Shown here: in pieces, positions 1 through 7,789 of the stretch
Numbering within the stretch: position 1 is the first letter of the stretch
Layout of the letters: every line of letters starts with the position of its first letter
From: Chrysochromulina tobinii
Taxonomy: Eukaryota; Haptophyta; Prymnesiales; Chrysochromulinaceae
Direction: 5' to 3'
Length of the DNA: 15,043 nucleotides
Assembly: GCA_001275005.1 (NCBI GenBank)
Contig: JWZX01002849.1
Span: 1-15,043 of the forward strand
Made by a program: the position numbers and the translations under genes
Notes under the pieces: model-generated
The model's database searches: none
What the model saw: only the letters and a program-made list of their open reading frames with translations
What the model was told of the DNA's origin: nothing

Positions 1-2
1 CC

Positions 3-101
3 ATGTTACGAAGGGGGGATTGGGTCATCCACTTCGCCCTTCAGGCGTTGCAGCTTCACGCCACACCCGCCAATCCGTCTCCGCACAGCATGTTCAATTA
101 A
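3..101 (+). CDS. Possible 3' end of an upstream gene (partial)
   Basis: From base 3 one forward frame stays open for 32 codons and ends at TAA (99-101). The peptide contains RRGDWVIHFA. This resembles the G-D-(F/W)-V-x-H-F-A-G segment near the C-terminus of several nucleotide-sugar glycosyltransferases, and the peptide then ends in a short Pro/Ser-rich tail. It could be the last exon of a forward-strand glycosyltransferase-like gene whose body lies left of the window. The ATG at position 3 is probably internal. The stretch is too short for proof, and a chance open frame in GC-rich DNA is a real alternative. Confidence 0.3.
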   Translation: MLRRGDWVIHFALQALQLHATPANPSPHSMFN

Positions 102-387
102 AGTTCAATTCTGTTGTTTATGTAGTAACTTGAGCTTGAACACCATACGCGCCGTCCAGGGTCCAGGGAGGCAAAAAGCATAAACGCCATTACAAGTACT
201 AGTCGTGATATGAGGTTGTCTTCGACTTCACACACTCCCGGGCGGCCACGACAGCGGTCGGGCAGAACTGAGATAGCATGTCTAGAAAAGGACTTTTGTG
301 GCCTCTCATTCGGAGCAAAGGGCCCGATTGCATCCGTCATCAGTATAGCGAGTGAAGCTGTTGGACTCCGCTTTGCTGCGCAGGACC
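102..387. promoter_or_regulatory. Upstream region of the IQCH-like gene
   Basis: These 286 bp lie in front of the first complete gene and are less GC-rich than the coding DNA. At the left end is a direct repeat: GTTCAATT at 92-99 and again at 103-110, separated by AAA (period 11). I see no TATA box at a convincing distance and no RNA gene. It is presumably the promoter and 5' UTR of the forward gene, by position only. Confidence 0.4.
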
Positions 388-3300
388 ATGCCGGCGTCCC
401 GGATGGCCTCGTCGGACCCATCGGCGGCGGCGGACCAGCACCACATGCGCGACGTCGGCAAGATTTTGCTCGCCGCGCAGAACGACCTACGCCAGATCCG
501 CGAGGCGCTCGCCGGAGCGGGCGGCGGCAACGTGCGGCTCACGGCCGAGAGTCTGCAGTCGGTGGTCGCAAAGGTGGAGGCGGACCTGCGGCTCAAGGCC
601 GAGGCGGTGCTCAACACCGTCCACAGCAACGTCGCGACGTTGCCGACGCTCGGCGCGTACAACTTTAGCGGCGGCGACACGTCCAACGGCGCCGGGCCGG
701 GCCAGGGTCTGCCAAAGCCACGGCTTGGGCCGCCGCGCGTCTCGCGATCGGCAGGCGACGTGGGACTGGACCCAGTGGCACGGCCAGCCGCTGCCTCACT
801 CGCCGCCAGCCGGCATGCGGTCATGATCAACAACCCGGGCTCCGTCCACAGCCGCGCGCACATGGCGGCGCGCTTTGGGGTCGCAGCGCCGTCGAAGCAC
901 GCGCCGATGCGACCGCTCGGGCGCGACAAGCCCGGGAAGCTGCTCAAGGAGCGTGTCTCGAAGCCTCTCGGCGCGCCACCCTCGGACGTGCGCCACGACC
1001 CGCAGGCGATTCCTCCGATCGGTCCCCGGGACGTGGCCGCGGGCCTGCTGAGCCTCGTCACGCGTGGCCTGCTGCCTCCGAATGTGGACCTAACGCCCGC
1101 GCTGGAGCGGCGGCCGGCGCCGATGGTGCAGGCGCCCGCCAAGATGCACGAGTTCCACTCTCAGTTCGCAACCACCTCCTCCGCCGCCTACACCTCGCCC
1201 TTTGGCTTCAACGTGTCCAACACGAAGCTCGACCTCATCTCCGATGTCGGGGTCACCCTCGCGGAGAAACGCGAGCGCGAGGCGGCGGCGCCGCCGGTGC
1301 CGCGCGCACAGCCGCAGCCGCTACAGCTCGAGCCGACCGATCTAGGTGGCGCCGAGATGTCGCCGCCCTCGCCCAAACCGGCTTTCGTCGGCGAGGCGCT
1401 CGACGCGCGCGCGCGTGAGTTCGATGAGCTCATGGATACCTTCTCGCTCCACCACTTCATCATCCGCAACGGACTGGTGCTCGACTCGACGCCTGAGTAC
1501 GCGTCGTATCAACGCAAGTACGCGAGCTCATGGGGGGCGCTGCAGCAGCTCATCGATCAGCTCTCGTCCCTGATGGCGCGCTACTCGGTGCCGCTCGCGT
1601 ACGTGGACGGCCAGAAACTCGCCAGCCTTGCCCTTGATCCGTTGGCCGTGCACGATGAGCGGGCACTCCTCGAGTGCCTGGTGAACAAGGACCAGGTGGG
1701 CGCGTGCATGTCGGTGCCCGGGCAGCGCTACCGCGCCGGCGCCGCGGACGCCGAGACCGCCGCCGCCACTGAGCTCCAGTCGGTGATGCGAGGCAAGCTC
1801 GCGCGTCAGCTCGCCACGGAGCTGCGTCGGCAGGAGATCGCGGCAGATTCGCTCACGCGGCGCGCCAAGGTGTACGTGGCGATGCATGAGACCGAGCGGC
1901 GACTCGGGGACAAGGCCGCCGCAGACGCAGCAGCATGGGAGCGGCTCGTGTCCGACTTCCGCGACGACTGGCCGCGTATCCGCGGCAAGCCGCGCGTCAT
2001 CATCCATCTCGCGTCAATCTCGGGCACCCAGGCGCAGCGCGCGTCGATGCCTAATTTGGATGTGCGCCAGAACTGCCAGCTGCCGCGCCTGTGCGACGTC
2101 AAGGAGCCGGGCGTTGATGTGCTGTACGTCGCCCCCTTTCCGCTCAACGACGACGTGACACACTACTTTGGCAAGGTGCTCGAGATCGGGGGCGTGCCCG
2201 AGCCGGCCAAGCGTTACAAGATCGTCGTGCCCGAGAACCACGCGCGGCTGCCCTCGTCGCTCTCTCTCACGTCGATGCTCCTGTACTCGCCCAAGGCCCT
2301 CAAGAAGATCCTCACCTTCTGCAAGGGCAAGCCCGCGTACATCGTGCCCTCGGTCATCGGGCCCGAGGAGCGCAAGCTCGCCCTCGCGCTCAACCTTCCG
2401 CTGCTCGCGCCTGAGCCCGGGGTGGCCGCGCTCTACACGACCAAAAGTGGCTCGAAGCGCATCTTCGCGTCGGCGTCGGTCAACACGCCGCCGGGCATGC
2501 ACGACCTGTACGACGAGCAGTCACTCCTCACGGGCCTCGCTCAGCTCATCTGCACACACCTCGACGTTCCACGATGGGTCTTCAAACTTGATGATGAGTT
2601 CGGCGGGCGCGGCATCGCGCACATCGACGTGCAGCCACTTGCGTGCTATCAGGAGCTGCTGCGCACGCATGACAGCGACCCAGAGCGCTGGGTCGACGAG
2701 CAGTTGCAAGCAAGCCTCCAAACGAAGCTCATCGAGGCGCTGCGCGCCGAGCTGCCGTCGAAGGTGATTATCAACATGCGCTGGCTCTGGCGCTCATGGC
2801 GCGACTACACGCTTGCATTCCGGCGGGTAGGTGGCGTTATCGAGGCATCGCCGCTCCAGACGTCGTCCTCGCCCTCGGTGAACCTGTGCATCGATCCAGA
2901 CGGCGGCATTCGGATCACCTCCGTGCACGAGCAGATCCTCTCGTCGCCGTACACGTTTGTGGGCGCGGCATTTCCCCAGACCGCGGTGCCGTACCCGGCG
3001 CTGCGTGAAGCCTCCCTGGCCGTCGCCAAGGCGGCCTTCGAGCGTGGCATCCTCGGGCACGTGGGCATCGACTTTGTCTCCTTTTTCGACTCAGACGGCC
3101 AGTTGCGCGTGTGGGCCATCGACTTGAACGTGCGTCTCACGCAGACGGCTGTCTCATTTGGCTTCTTCGACTTCCTCGTAGGCGGCTCCTTTGACGTCGC
3201 CACCGGCCGGTACGCGGTCAAGCCCCCGGGGCCCGACGGTGCCGGCAGCGGGGGACTGCAGCAGCGCTCGTACGTGATGAACGAGATGCTCTACCACCCG

Positions 3301-3783
3301 CAGCTGCCGCAGACGCACCACTCGGCCTTCTTCTCCCTTTGCCGCCTCAAGGGGGTCTCATTCGACCTCGCCGAGCGAACGGGCACCGTGTTCAACCTGA
3401 TGGACTCGTTCGCGGGAGGCGTGATCGGCGTGCTCACTGTAGGTACGTCACTGCTCGACTCGCTGCGCAAGTTTGCCGACTGCCTCGACTTTATGCAGAA
3501 GAACGTTGGACCGGCCACTGGAGGTAAGCCGACTGGGCTTACGCATGAGACCTCCTTCCGCGACATCATCAAGGCCATCAAGGTCATCGTCGACGCGCAG
3601 GTGGGCGACACAAAGCAGACGCCGATGCCGCCGCCGCAGCCCGCGCTGATACGGCCTGTCGAGCGCGCAGCCGCGCCCGAGGCGGCGGCGCCACTCGTTC
3701 CCGCCGTCGCCGGCACGCGCCTCAAGCCGCTGCCGCCGCCCGATAAGCGCTACCTGAGGGACGGCGTGCAGCCGCCCAAGTAG
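388..3783 (+). CDS. IQCH: IQ motif-containing protein H (IQCH) homologue
   Basis: This 1131-residue protein matches the IQCH family, which is conserved in flagellated eukaryotes; in mammals it is testis-enriched and linked to sperm flagellum formation and calmodulin binding. The frame extends upstream only to a GTG at 352, so I chose the first ATG (388); ATG 403 is also possible. A helical N-terminal segment (about 12-40) resembles the IQCH start and is followed by a Pro/Ala-rich region of low conservation. An IQ motif lies at 463-473 (L-Q-x3-R-G-x3-R). The conserved C-terminal block then begins with a signature near NLDVRQNCQLPRLCD, followed by segments such as LLYSPKALKKI and TKSGSKRIFASASV. 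RWVFKLDDEFGGRG starts at 729 and AIDLNVRLT at 910; the latter looks like the metal-binding Asp-Asn-Arg end of an ATP-grasp fold. The tail is Pro/Ala-rich. Human IQCH is of similar length (about 1027). No intron is needed. Family assignment is confident; enzymatic activity is unproven. Confidence 0.93.
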   Translation: MPASRMASSDPSAAADQHHMRDVGKILLAAQNDLRQIREALAGAGGGNVRLTAESLQSVVAKVEADLRLKAEAVLNTVHSNVATLPTLGAYNFSGGDTSNGAGPGQGLPKPRLGPPRVSRSAGDVGLDPVARPAAASLAASRHAVMINNPGSVHSRAHMAARFGVAAPSKHAPMRPLGRDKPGKLLKERVSKPLGAPPSDVRHDPQAIPPIGPRDVAAGLLSLVTRGLLPPNVDLTPALERRPAPMVQAPAKMHEFHSQFATTSSAAYTSPFGFNVSNTKLDLISDVGVTLAEKREREAAAPPVPRAQPQPLQLEPTDLGGAEMSPPSPKPAFVGEALDARAREFDELMDTFSLHHFIIRNGLVLDSTPEYASYQRKYASSWGALQQLIDQLSSLMARYSVPLAYVDGQKLASLALDPLAVHDERALLECLVNKDQVGACMSVPGQRYRAGAADAETAAATELQSVMRGKLARQLATELRRQEIAADSLTRRAKVYVAMHETERRLGDKAAADAAAWERLVSDFRDDWPRIRGKPRVIIHLASISGTQAQRASMPNLDVRQNCQLPRLCDVKEPGVDVLYVAPFPLNDDVTHYFGKVLEIGGVPEPAKRYKIVVPENHARLPSSLSLTSMLLYSPKALKKILTFCKGKPAYIVPSVIGPEERKLALALNLPLLAPEPGVAALYTTKSGSKRIFASASVNTPPGMHDLYDEQSLLTGLAQLICTHLDVPRWVFKLDDEFGGRGIAHIDVQPLACYQELLRTHDSDPERWVDEQLQASLQTKLIEALRAELPSKVIINMRWLWRSWRDYTLAFRRVGGVIEASPLQTSSSPSVNLCIDPDGGIRITSVHEQILSSPYTFVGAAFPQTAVPYPALREASLAVAKAAFERGILGHVGIDFVSFFDSDGQLRVWAIDLNVRLTQTAVSFGFFDFLVGGSFDVATGRYAVKPPGPDGAGSGGLQQRSYVMNEMLYHPQLPQTHHSAFFSLCRLKGVSFDLAERTGTVFNLMDSFAGGVIGVLTVGTSLLDSLRKFADCLDFMQKNVGPATGGKPTGLTHETSFRDIIKAIKVIVDAQVGDTKQTPMPPPQPALIRPVERAAAPEAAAPLVPAVAGTRLKPLPPPDKRYLRDGVQPPK

Positions 3784-4559
3784 CCGTAAGCACCGCGAGG
3801 CGGGAGATCAGAGGCGCCAGGGCCCAGGCGCGCAGAAGAGGGCTCTGCGAGCATTGGAGCGTACTCAACATGTAATGTCCGGACGTGGGACACGTCACGT
3901 CTCACACCGTAATTACGCGCCCGTGCGCGAGCGTGTATCGTCGCTCCGCGGCCGCACGCCCGGCCGGTATGAATCGTCCGGTAACCGACTGAACCGAACC
4001 GCACGCTCGGCTTAATTATTCAGCTCGAGCTCGGCGCTAACTCGGCGCACACCGCGGCGGGTACGGGCCCGGCGGCTACCGAGTACGCCGCGCTGCCTCG
4101 TAGCCTCCTCGACGCCCGGCCGCGTCCGGCGCCCCGGGGCCCGTCGCCGTCCGGTCGCTTTTACAGTTACACGGCTGTTACACGGGTGCGCCACGCTAGG
4201 ACTTTAGGATGTCGAAGCATCACCATTAGCCGCACGAGTCGTCGAGGACGCGTGCGGCGGTGTACGCCGGCGTTCGTGGTTCGATCCGTCCTCGCGCGTA
4301 CGGTCCTGACTCCTCGTGAGCTGTGACCTGTGTCACGTCAGTCCGGTCTCTCCGCACTCGAGACGTTCGATGCAGTCGACTACCACGTACTACGAACGGG
4401 AGTGGAGCCCTCTCTTGCTCTCCGGTGGATTTCCCTTAGCATTCCCAGCTCTTCACTCGTTGTTCCGGGGCCCAGGGGGGGTGATGAAGCATGATGAAGT
4501 CTTGCCCCGTTGCCGGTTGCCCGTCCTTATACACTTGTCCGTGCTCACAGAGGCGACGC
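3784..4559. other. Convergent spacer between IQCH-like and coiled-coil genes
   Basis: These 776 bp separate two gene 3' ends. Stops occur in all frames and no protein family is recognisable. TGTAA at 3871-3875, about 90 nt past the IQCH-like stop, is the type of poly(A) signal used by green algae; whether it works here is unknown. A perfect 10-bp palindrome CGTAATTACG lies at 3908-3917. A stem with a nested hairpin is listed separately at 4243-4294. The spacer is long for two converging 3' ends, so long UTRs or an unannotated RNA are possible. Confidence 0.5.
4243..4294. repeat. Nested inverted repeat in the spacer
   Basis: CGAGGACG (4243-4250) is the exact reverse complement of CGTCCTCG (4287-4294), with 36 bases between. 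Inside, CGGCG (4255-4259) pairs with CGCCG (4265-4269) around a 5-base loop. GGTTCGATCC at 4278-4287 resembles the tRNA B-box but lacks one base, and no tRNA cloverleaf forms. It may be a structured 3' UTR element or chance in GC-rich DNA. Confidence 0.35.
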
Positions 4560-5390
4560 TCAGTCGTCTACGCCGTCCAGCGACGCGCGGCCGAAGCCGG
4601 CGGCATGACGCGTGCGCTTGGGCGGAGGCGTGACCTCGTCGGCCTGCGCGTTGCCGTCGTCGTCGTTCGCACGTGCACCGACGAGAGAGGCAGCTGGCGC
4701 ACGCAGCTGCTCCAGCCGGCCCGCCGCGAACTCGACCAGGCGCCGGCCGCCGCCGTCGGGTGCAAGGTGCGTGCGCAGCTTGTCGTCGAGACCCTGTGCG
4801 ATCGCATCGAGCTGCTCGTCCGCGGGCACCTCGTGCTGCGGCGGCGACCCTTCGGCGACCTGCTTGGCGTGCATCAGCTGCTTGCACAGCGCGACGAGCG
4901 CGTTGGCCGACGTGACCCAGCGTGCGAGCGGGTTATCGCCGCCGATCGACTTGAGCTCCTCGAGCAGGCGGCCGCGGGAGCGCTCCTCGACGAGCGCGCG
5001 CACCTTGGGCAGCACTCGGCGCGTGCCCTCGATCTTGAGGATCGCCTTCCCCTTGCGCTGCTCGGCCTCCTGGCTGAGGTCGGGGTCCTCGTCGTGCGTG
5101 TCGAGAGCCGAGCGCATCTTGAAGCACGAGGCGTACTGTTCTGCCGTCGAGATGTCTTCTTTGAGCTGGTGCGTCTGCTGCTGCGTGGAGGCGAGCAACC
5201 GGCGGAGGTCCTCGAGCTTGACGAGCTTGTGCTTGCGCTCCTCCTCAAGCTCTGCGATCGTGCGCTCGTGGATCTCGGCATGACGCTCCTGCATCTTGAT
5301 GACGGCATCGTTGCGCATGCTCGCCGCCTGCAGGTTGCTGAAGCGGTCGATCGAGTCGGTGAAGCTGCCGGCGCGCACCTCCATCGCCAT
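4560..5390 (-). CDS. Coiled-coil protein of unknown function
   Basis: This 276-residue protein is not one I recognise. The frame is open further upstream, with ATGs at 5486, 5390 and 5384. I chose 5390 (MAMEVRAGSF) because the 5486 ATG overlaps the start of the divergent kinase and the added residues are only Arg/Ser/Ala-rich. Residues about 12-95 are highly charged and helical, typical of a coiled coil (for example ERHAEIHERTIAELEEERKH). A second helical region at about 110-195 contains QRKGKAILKIEG and ARWVTSANALVALCKQLM. After a Gly/Asp-rich linker, the C-terminus has PPPKRTR (255-261), which could be a nuclear localisation signal. No membrane segment or signal peptide is visible. Structural or scaffold roles fit, but the function is open. 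It shares a short promoter with the kinase. Confidence 0.75.
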   Translation of the reverse strand: MAMEVRAGSFTDSIDRFSNLQAASMRNDAVIKMQERHAEIHERTIAELEEERKHKLVKLEDLRRLLASTQQQTHQLKEDISTAEQYASCFKMRSALDTHDEDPDLSQEAEQRKGKAILKIEGTRRVLPKVRALVEERSRGRLLEELKSIGGDNPLARWVTSANALVALCKQLMHAKQVAEGSPPQHEVPADEQLDAIAQGLDDKLRTHLAPDGGGRRLVEFAAGRLEQLRAPAASLVGARANDDDGNAQADEVTPPPKRTRHAAGFGRASLDGVDD

Positions 5391-5484
5391 CGTCCCAGGA
5401 TCGCTCTTCGCCGACCGTCGGCTTCGCGATCGATCGGCCGGCCGCCCCGCGCAAGCACTCCGCGCCCTTCGAAGAGTTCGCGAC
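5391..5484. promoter_or_regulatory. Divergent promoter between coiled-coil and kinase genes
   Basis: If the coiled-coil gene starts at 5390, only 94 bp separate two head-to-head start codons. The region is GC-rich and contains palindrome-like GCGATCGATCGG and CCGGCCGG stretches but no TATA box. With the alternative start at 5486 there would be no spacer, and the two ATGs would share the palindrome CATG (5484-5487). Confidence 0.45.
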
Positions 5485-6796
5485 ATGGCCACCCTGCGTT
5501 CTCCCTTCTTTCCCGAAGTCGGCTGCCCTCAGTCCGTCTTCTCGCTCGATGCCACCACTGAGACGTGCGCCTCGGTGCTCGGCCGGTGGCAGCGCGGCCA
5601 AGAGCCGCTCGCCGCGTGGCCGCTCTCGTCTGCACTGTTCCATGTAGAGCGCAAGCTCGGCCGGGGATGCTTTGCGGCGGCGTACTCGGCCACCCGCACG
5701 AGCGAGCACGAACAAACGAGCCACGTTGCTCTCAAGGTGGTGCCGCGCTTTACCAAGCAGGCCTCGCGCGAGCTGGAAGTGATGCTTCGCCTGCGTGAGA
5801 GCAGCAGTGTCGGCGTTGCCGTCCTCAACGAGTACTTCTTCCTCAAGGTCGCTGGAGCTTACAAGGGCGGCATGCCCTCCGCATGGAGCCTGGTAATGGC
5901 CCTGCCGCAATTTGATTGCAAATCTGTGCGACTTCCTGGCACGCACAGCGGACCAGGCGCCGCGGCTGCAGCATGCTCAGGCTGTCGGCCGCCAGCTGGC
6001 CGCCGCGCTCTCGCACGTGCACGCGCTCGGCATCGCGCACCGTGACATCAAGCCCGACAACATTCTTGTGCGCGACCAGCGTTCTGACCGTACGTGGCCC
6101 TCAGCCGTCCTCGCTGACTTCGGGCACGCCAAGTACGTGCGCCCGGCAGCAGTAACCACGCCAGCCGGCGCCCATGCCCACGCCGAGGACGACGACGAGG
6201 AGAGCGAGGAGGAGGGCGAGGGAGAGGATGGGGACGAGGTGGGGAGCAACTGCGCGTATGCCTTCGCGCGCTTCTTCCGTGCGCCCGAGCTCTTCTACGG
6301 CTGCTCATCGTACACCTTCGCTCCGGACGTGTGGGCGCTCGGCTGTGTGATCGCCGAGGTACTCCTCGACGGCGTGAGCCTCTTCGTTCCACCTGAGGAC
6401 GAGGAAGCGCCGCCGCTGCCCCCGCCGATCGCGCGACTGAACGCATCTCAGCGCCAGCTGCTCCACGTCTTCGAGGCCCTCGGTACGCCCTCCTACGACG
6501 ATGTCGTCGCGATGGGCAACGCACTCGACGACACGGAGCACCTGCGCCGTTGGATGCGCGTGCCGCCGCGCGCGCCCACGCTGCCGTGGCAGACCAAGGT
6601 GCAGTCTGCCCTTGACCACCAGGCGGCCAAAGGCCTAGGAGGTCGACGCGGGTCCACGGACGCGAAGCAAGCCTTGGAGCTCCTCGGGGCCATCTTCCAA
6701 TACGCCCCCACGGCGCGCCCAACGGCCGAGGCGCTGCTGCGCCTCGGCTTCCTGCGCGAGGAGAGCTTTGAGCTCGACGCGGAGACGACGCCTTGA
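5485..6796 (+). CDS. GSK3-like CMGC Ser/Thr protein kinase, with a +1 frame break
   Basis: The kinase domain is spread over two frames. The first runs from ATG 5485 through C145; the second, open only after a stop at 5894, carries the rest to TGA 6794-6796. Dropping one base near 5919-5923 gives about 436 residues and an ungapped match to the GSK3 hinge-to-HRD segment. Visible landmarks are the Gly loop GRGCF (59-63), Lys84, Arg95-Glu96, HRD (185-187), DFG (211-213), Lys216, Tyr258, APE (266-268) and the CMGC-style DVW and LGTP segments. Arg95, Arg186 and Lys216 match the GSK3 pocket for primed phosphosubstrates (Arg96, Arg180, Lys205), and Tyr258 matches the activating Tyr216. The activation loop is about 31 residues longer than in GSK3 and very acidic (233-251). 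The third loop glycine is Ala. Family assignment is strong; an error, a true frameshift or decay could explain the break. Confidence 0.85.
5910..5923 (+). other. Site of the kinase reading-frame change, with a small hairpin
   Basis: The first frame leaves the kinase fold and the second enters it here. ATTTG (5910-5914) and CAAAT (5919-5923) form a 5-bp inverted repeat around ATTG. Removing one A of the AAA at 5920-5922 joins the two frames without loss of any conserved residue. A GT-AG intron of suitable phase (5893-5956) exists, but it would delete the conserved hinge and is less likely. Confidence 0.6.
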
Positions 6797-6856
6797 GAAG
6801 CCCACGAACGGAATCGCTCACTCGTACCATACGGCTGCAGGTAGCCGCGCTACAAC

Positions 6857-6862
6857 AATAAA
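6857..6862 (+). terminator. Candidate poly(A) signal AATAAA for the kinase gene
   Basis: AATAAA lies 61 nt after the kinase stop codon, in the sense orientation. This is the canonical eukaryotic hexamer, and no other copy occurs nearby. Cleavage has not been shown. Confidence 0.4.
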
Positions 6863-6919
6863 GCCGTTCCTGTAGCTCGCGCGGACTCGACCGTCTAGGG
6901 AAGGTAGGGAATCCCTTGT

Positions 6920-6951
6920 CAGACTGCGTCTGAGAGAGACAGACGGCTGTC
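6920..6951. repeat. Cluster of competing short inverted repeats
   Basis: CAGAC (6920-6924), GTCTG (6928-6932) and CAGAC (6940-6944) follow one another, so the central arm can pair with either neighbour. GACAG (6938-6942) can also pair with CTGTC (6947-6951). Mutually exclusive stems could form in a kinase 3' UTR transcript. Each stem is only 5 bp, so chance is possible. Confidence 0.35.
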
Positions 6952-7789
6952 ACCGCGGGTCAGCCGCAGCGAGCTGCGCGTGCCCGTGCGGGGCGTGTGC
7001 ACCCCACACTGAATGCCGTGTGCTTTCATCATTTTAACGGTCGCACATACGACAGATCTCAACTCAGAGTTTGAACTCATCACCCGCACACGTTCACCCG
7101 CGCCCCGTACTAGCGCATATCATCGCTCTGCGGGCCGCTGCGCTGTGCACCGCATGGGTTGGCGCTGTGGGGCCTGTGGCGCGTCGCCATCGCGTCGAGG
7201 CGGCACGTCGGGGCGGCGGATGCTCGGCCTCGGGGCCGGGCGGGGCCGATTAGCCGACGCATGTGGGGGCCGATCTCCAGCAATCTTCAGCAATCTCCTA
7301 ACTCCTTTCACCTTTGGGCCGATCTCTAACGTCTAACAAATGACCGCTTTAACGCCGTAACGGTCTAAGCTGAGTCATCCTAGTACGCGGTTAAGTACGC
7401 CGCGCGTGGACTCACACTCAGAGCTCGGCCTCACAAGGCCAGCTCTCGGGGCTGATTATTACTTAACATCCCTAACAAGTGTGATGACAGAGAAGACTAC
7501 CGTGTACCGTACGCGACCTTGCTTCGCGAGTATGCAGTATCGAGAATCTCTGGGAGCTGGTGCGCGTCGGCTACAACACCCCGGCTACAGAACATGTTTG
7601 TAGTCTGTCGCCGTTGAGCGCATTGTCGCACACTTGGCGTGGTTCCTAAAAGGCTACAAGGTACAGCTGTACGGGGCTGGTACTCGTCCACTCCGTGCCG
7701 CGCCGCGCGCGGCGACAGTGGACAGTCCCCCATATGCGGCGGGCGGGGCCGAACTCGTATCAACGGGCGTCGTGACACATGGCAGTCCA

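Larger units (their letters stand above)
6797..7789. other. Long convergent spacer between kinase and rhomboid genes
   Basis: These 993 bp lie between two gene 3' ends. I find no coding frame with recognisable content and no RNA gene. Contents noted are an AATAAA at 6857, a cluster of overlapping short stems at 6920-6951, a perfect odd palindrome AACTC-A-GAGTT at 7061-7071, and the 11-bp direct repeat GGGCCGATCTC at 7267-7277 and 7316-7326. The block 7180-7255 is strongly GC-rich, while the flanks are mixed. For a spacer without promoters it is unexpectedly long. Confidence 0.5.

Noticed and set aside
352-387. Start of the IQCH-like gene at GTG 352
   Set aside because: Nuclear eukaryotic genes normally start at ATG; the first in-frame ATG is 388.
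306-1142. 278-residue minus-strand open frame
   Set aside because: It is antisense to the IQCH-like gene and has Ser/Arg/Gly-rich content without any family signature.
4225-4300. tRNA gene suggested by GGTTCGATCC and flanking GAGGACG/CGTCCTC
   Set aside because: The T-stem does not pair, the B-box lacks one base and no A-box or anticodon arm fits.
4491-5561. 356-residue forward open frame
   Set aside because: It lies antisense to the coiled-coil gene and crosses the kinase start; its Arg/Leu-rich composition is typical of a shadow frame in GC-rich DNA.
5893-5956. GT-AG intron explaining the kinase frame change
   Set aside because: The length has the right phase, but splicing would remove the conserved hinge and the segment that matches GSK3 in length.
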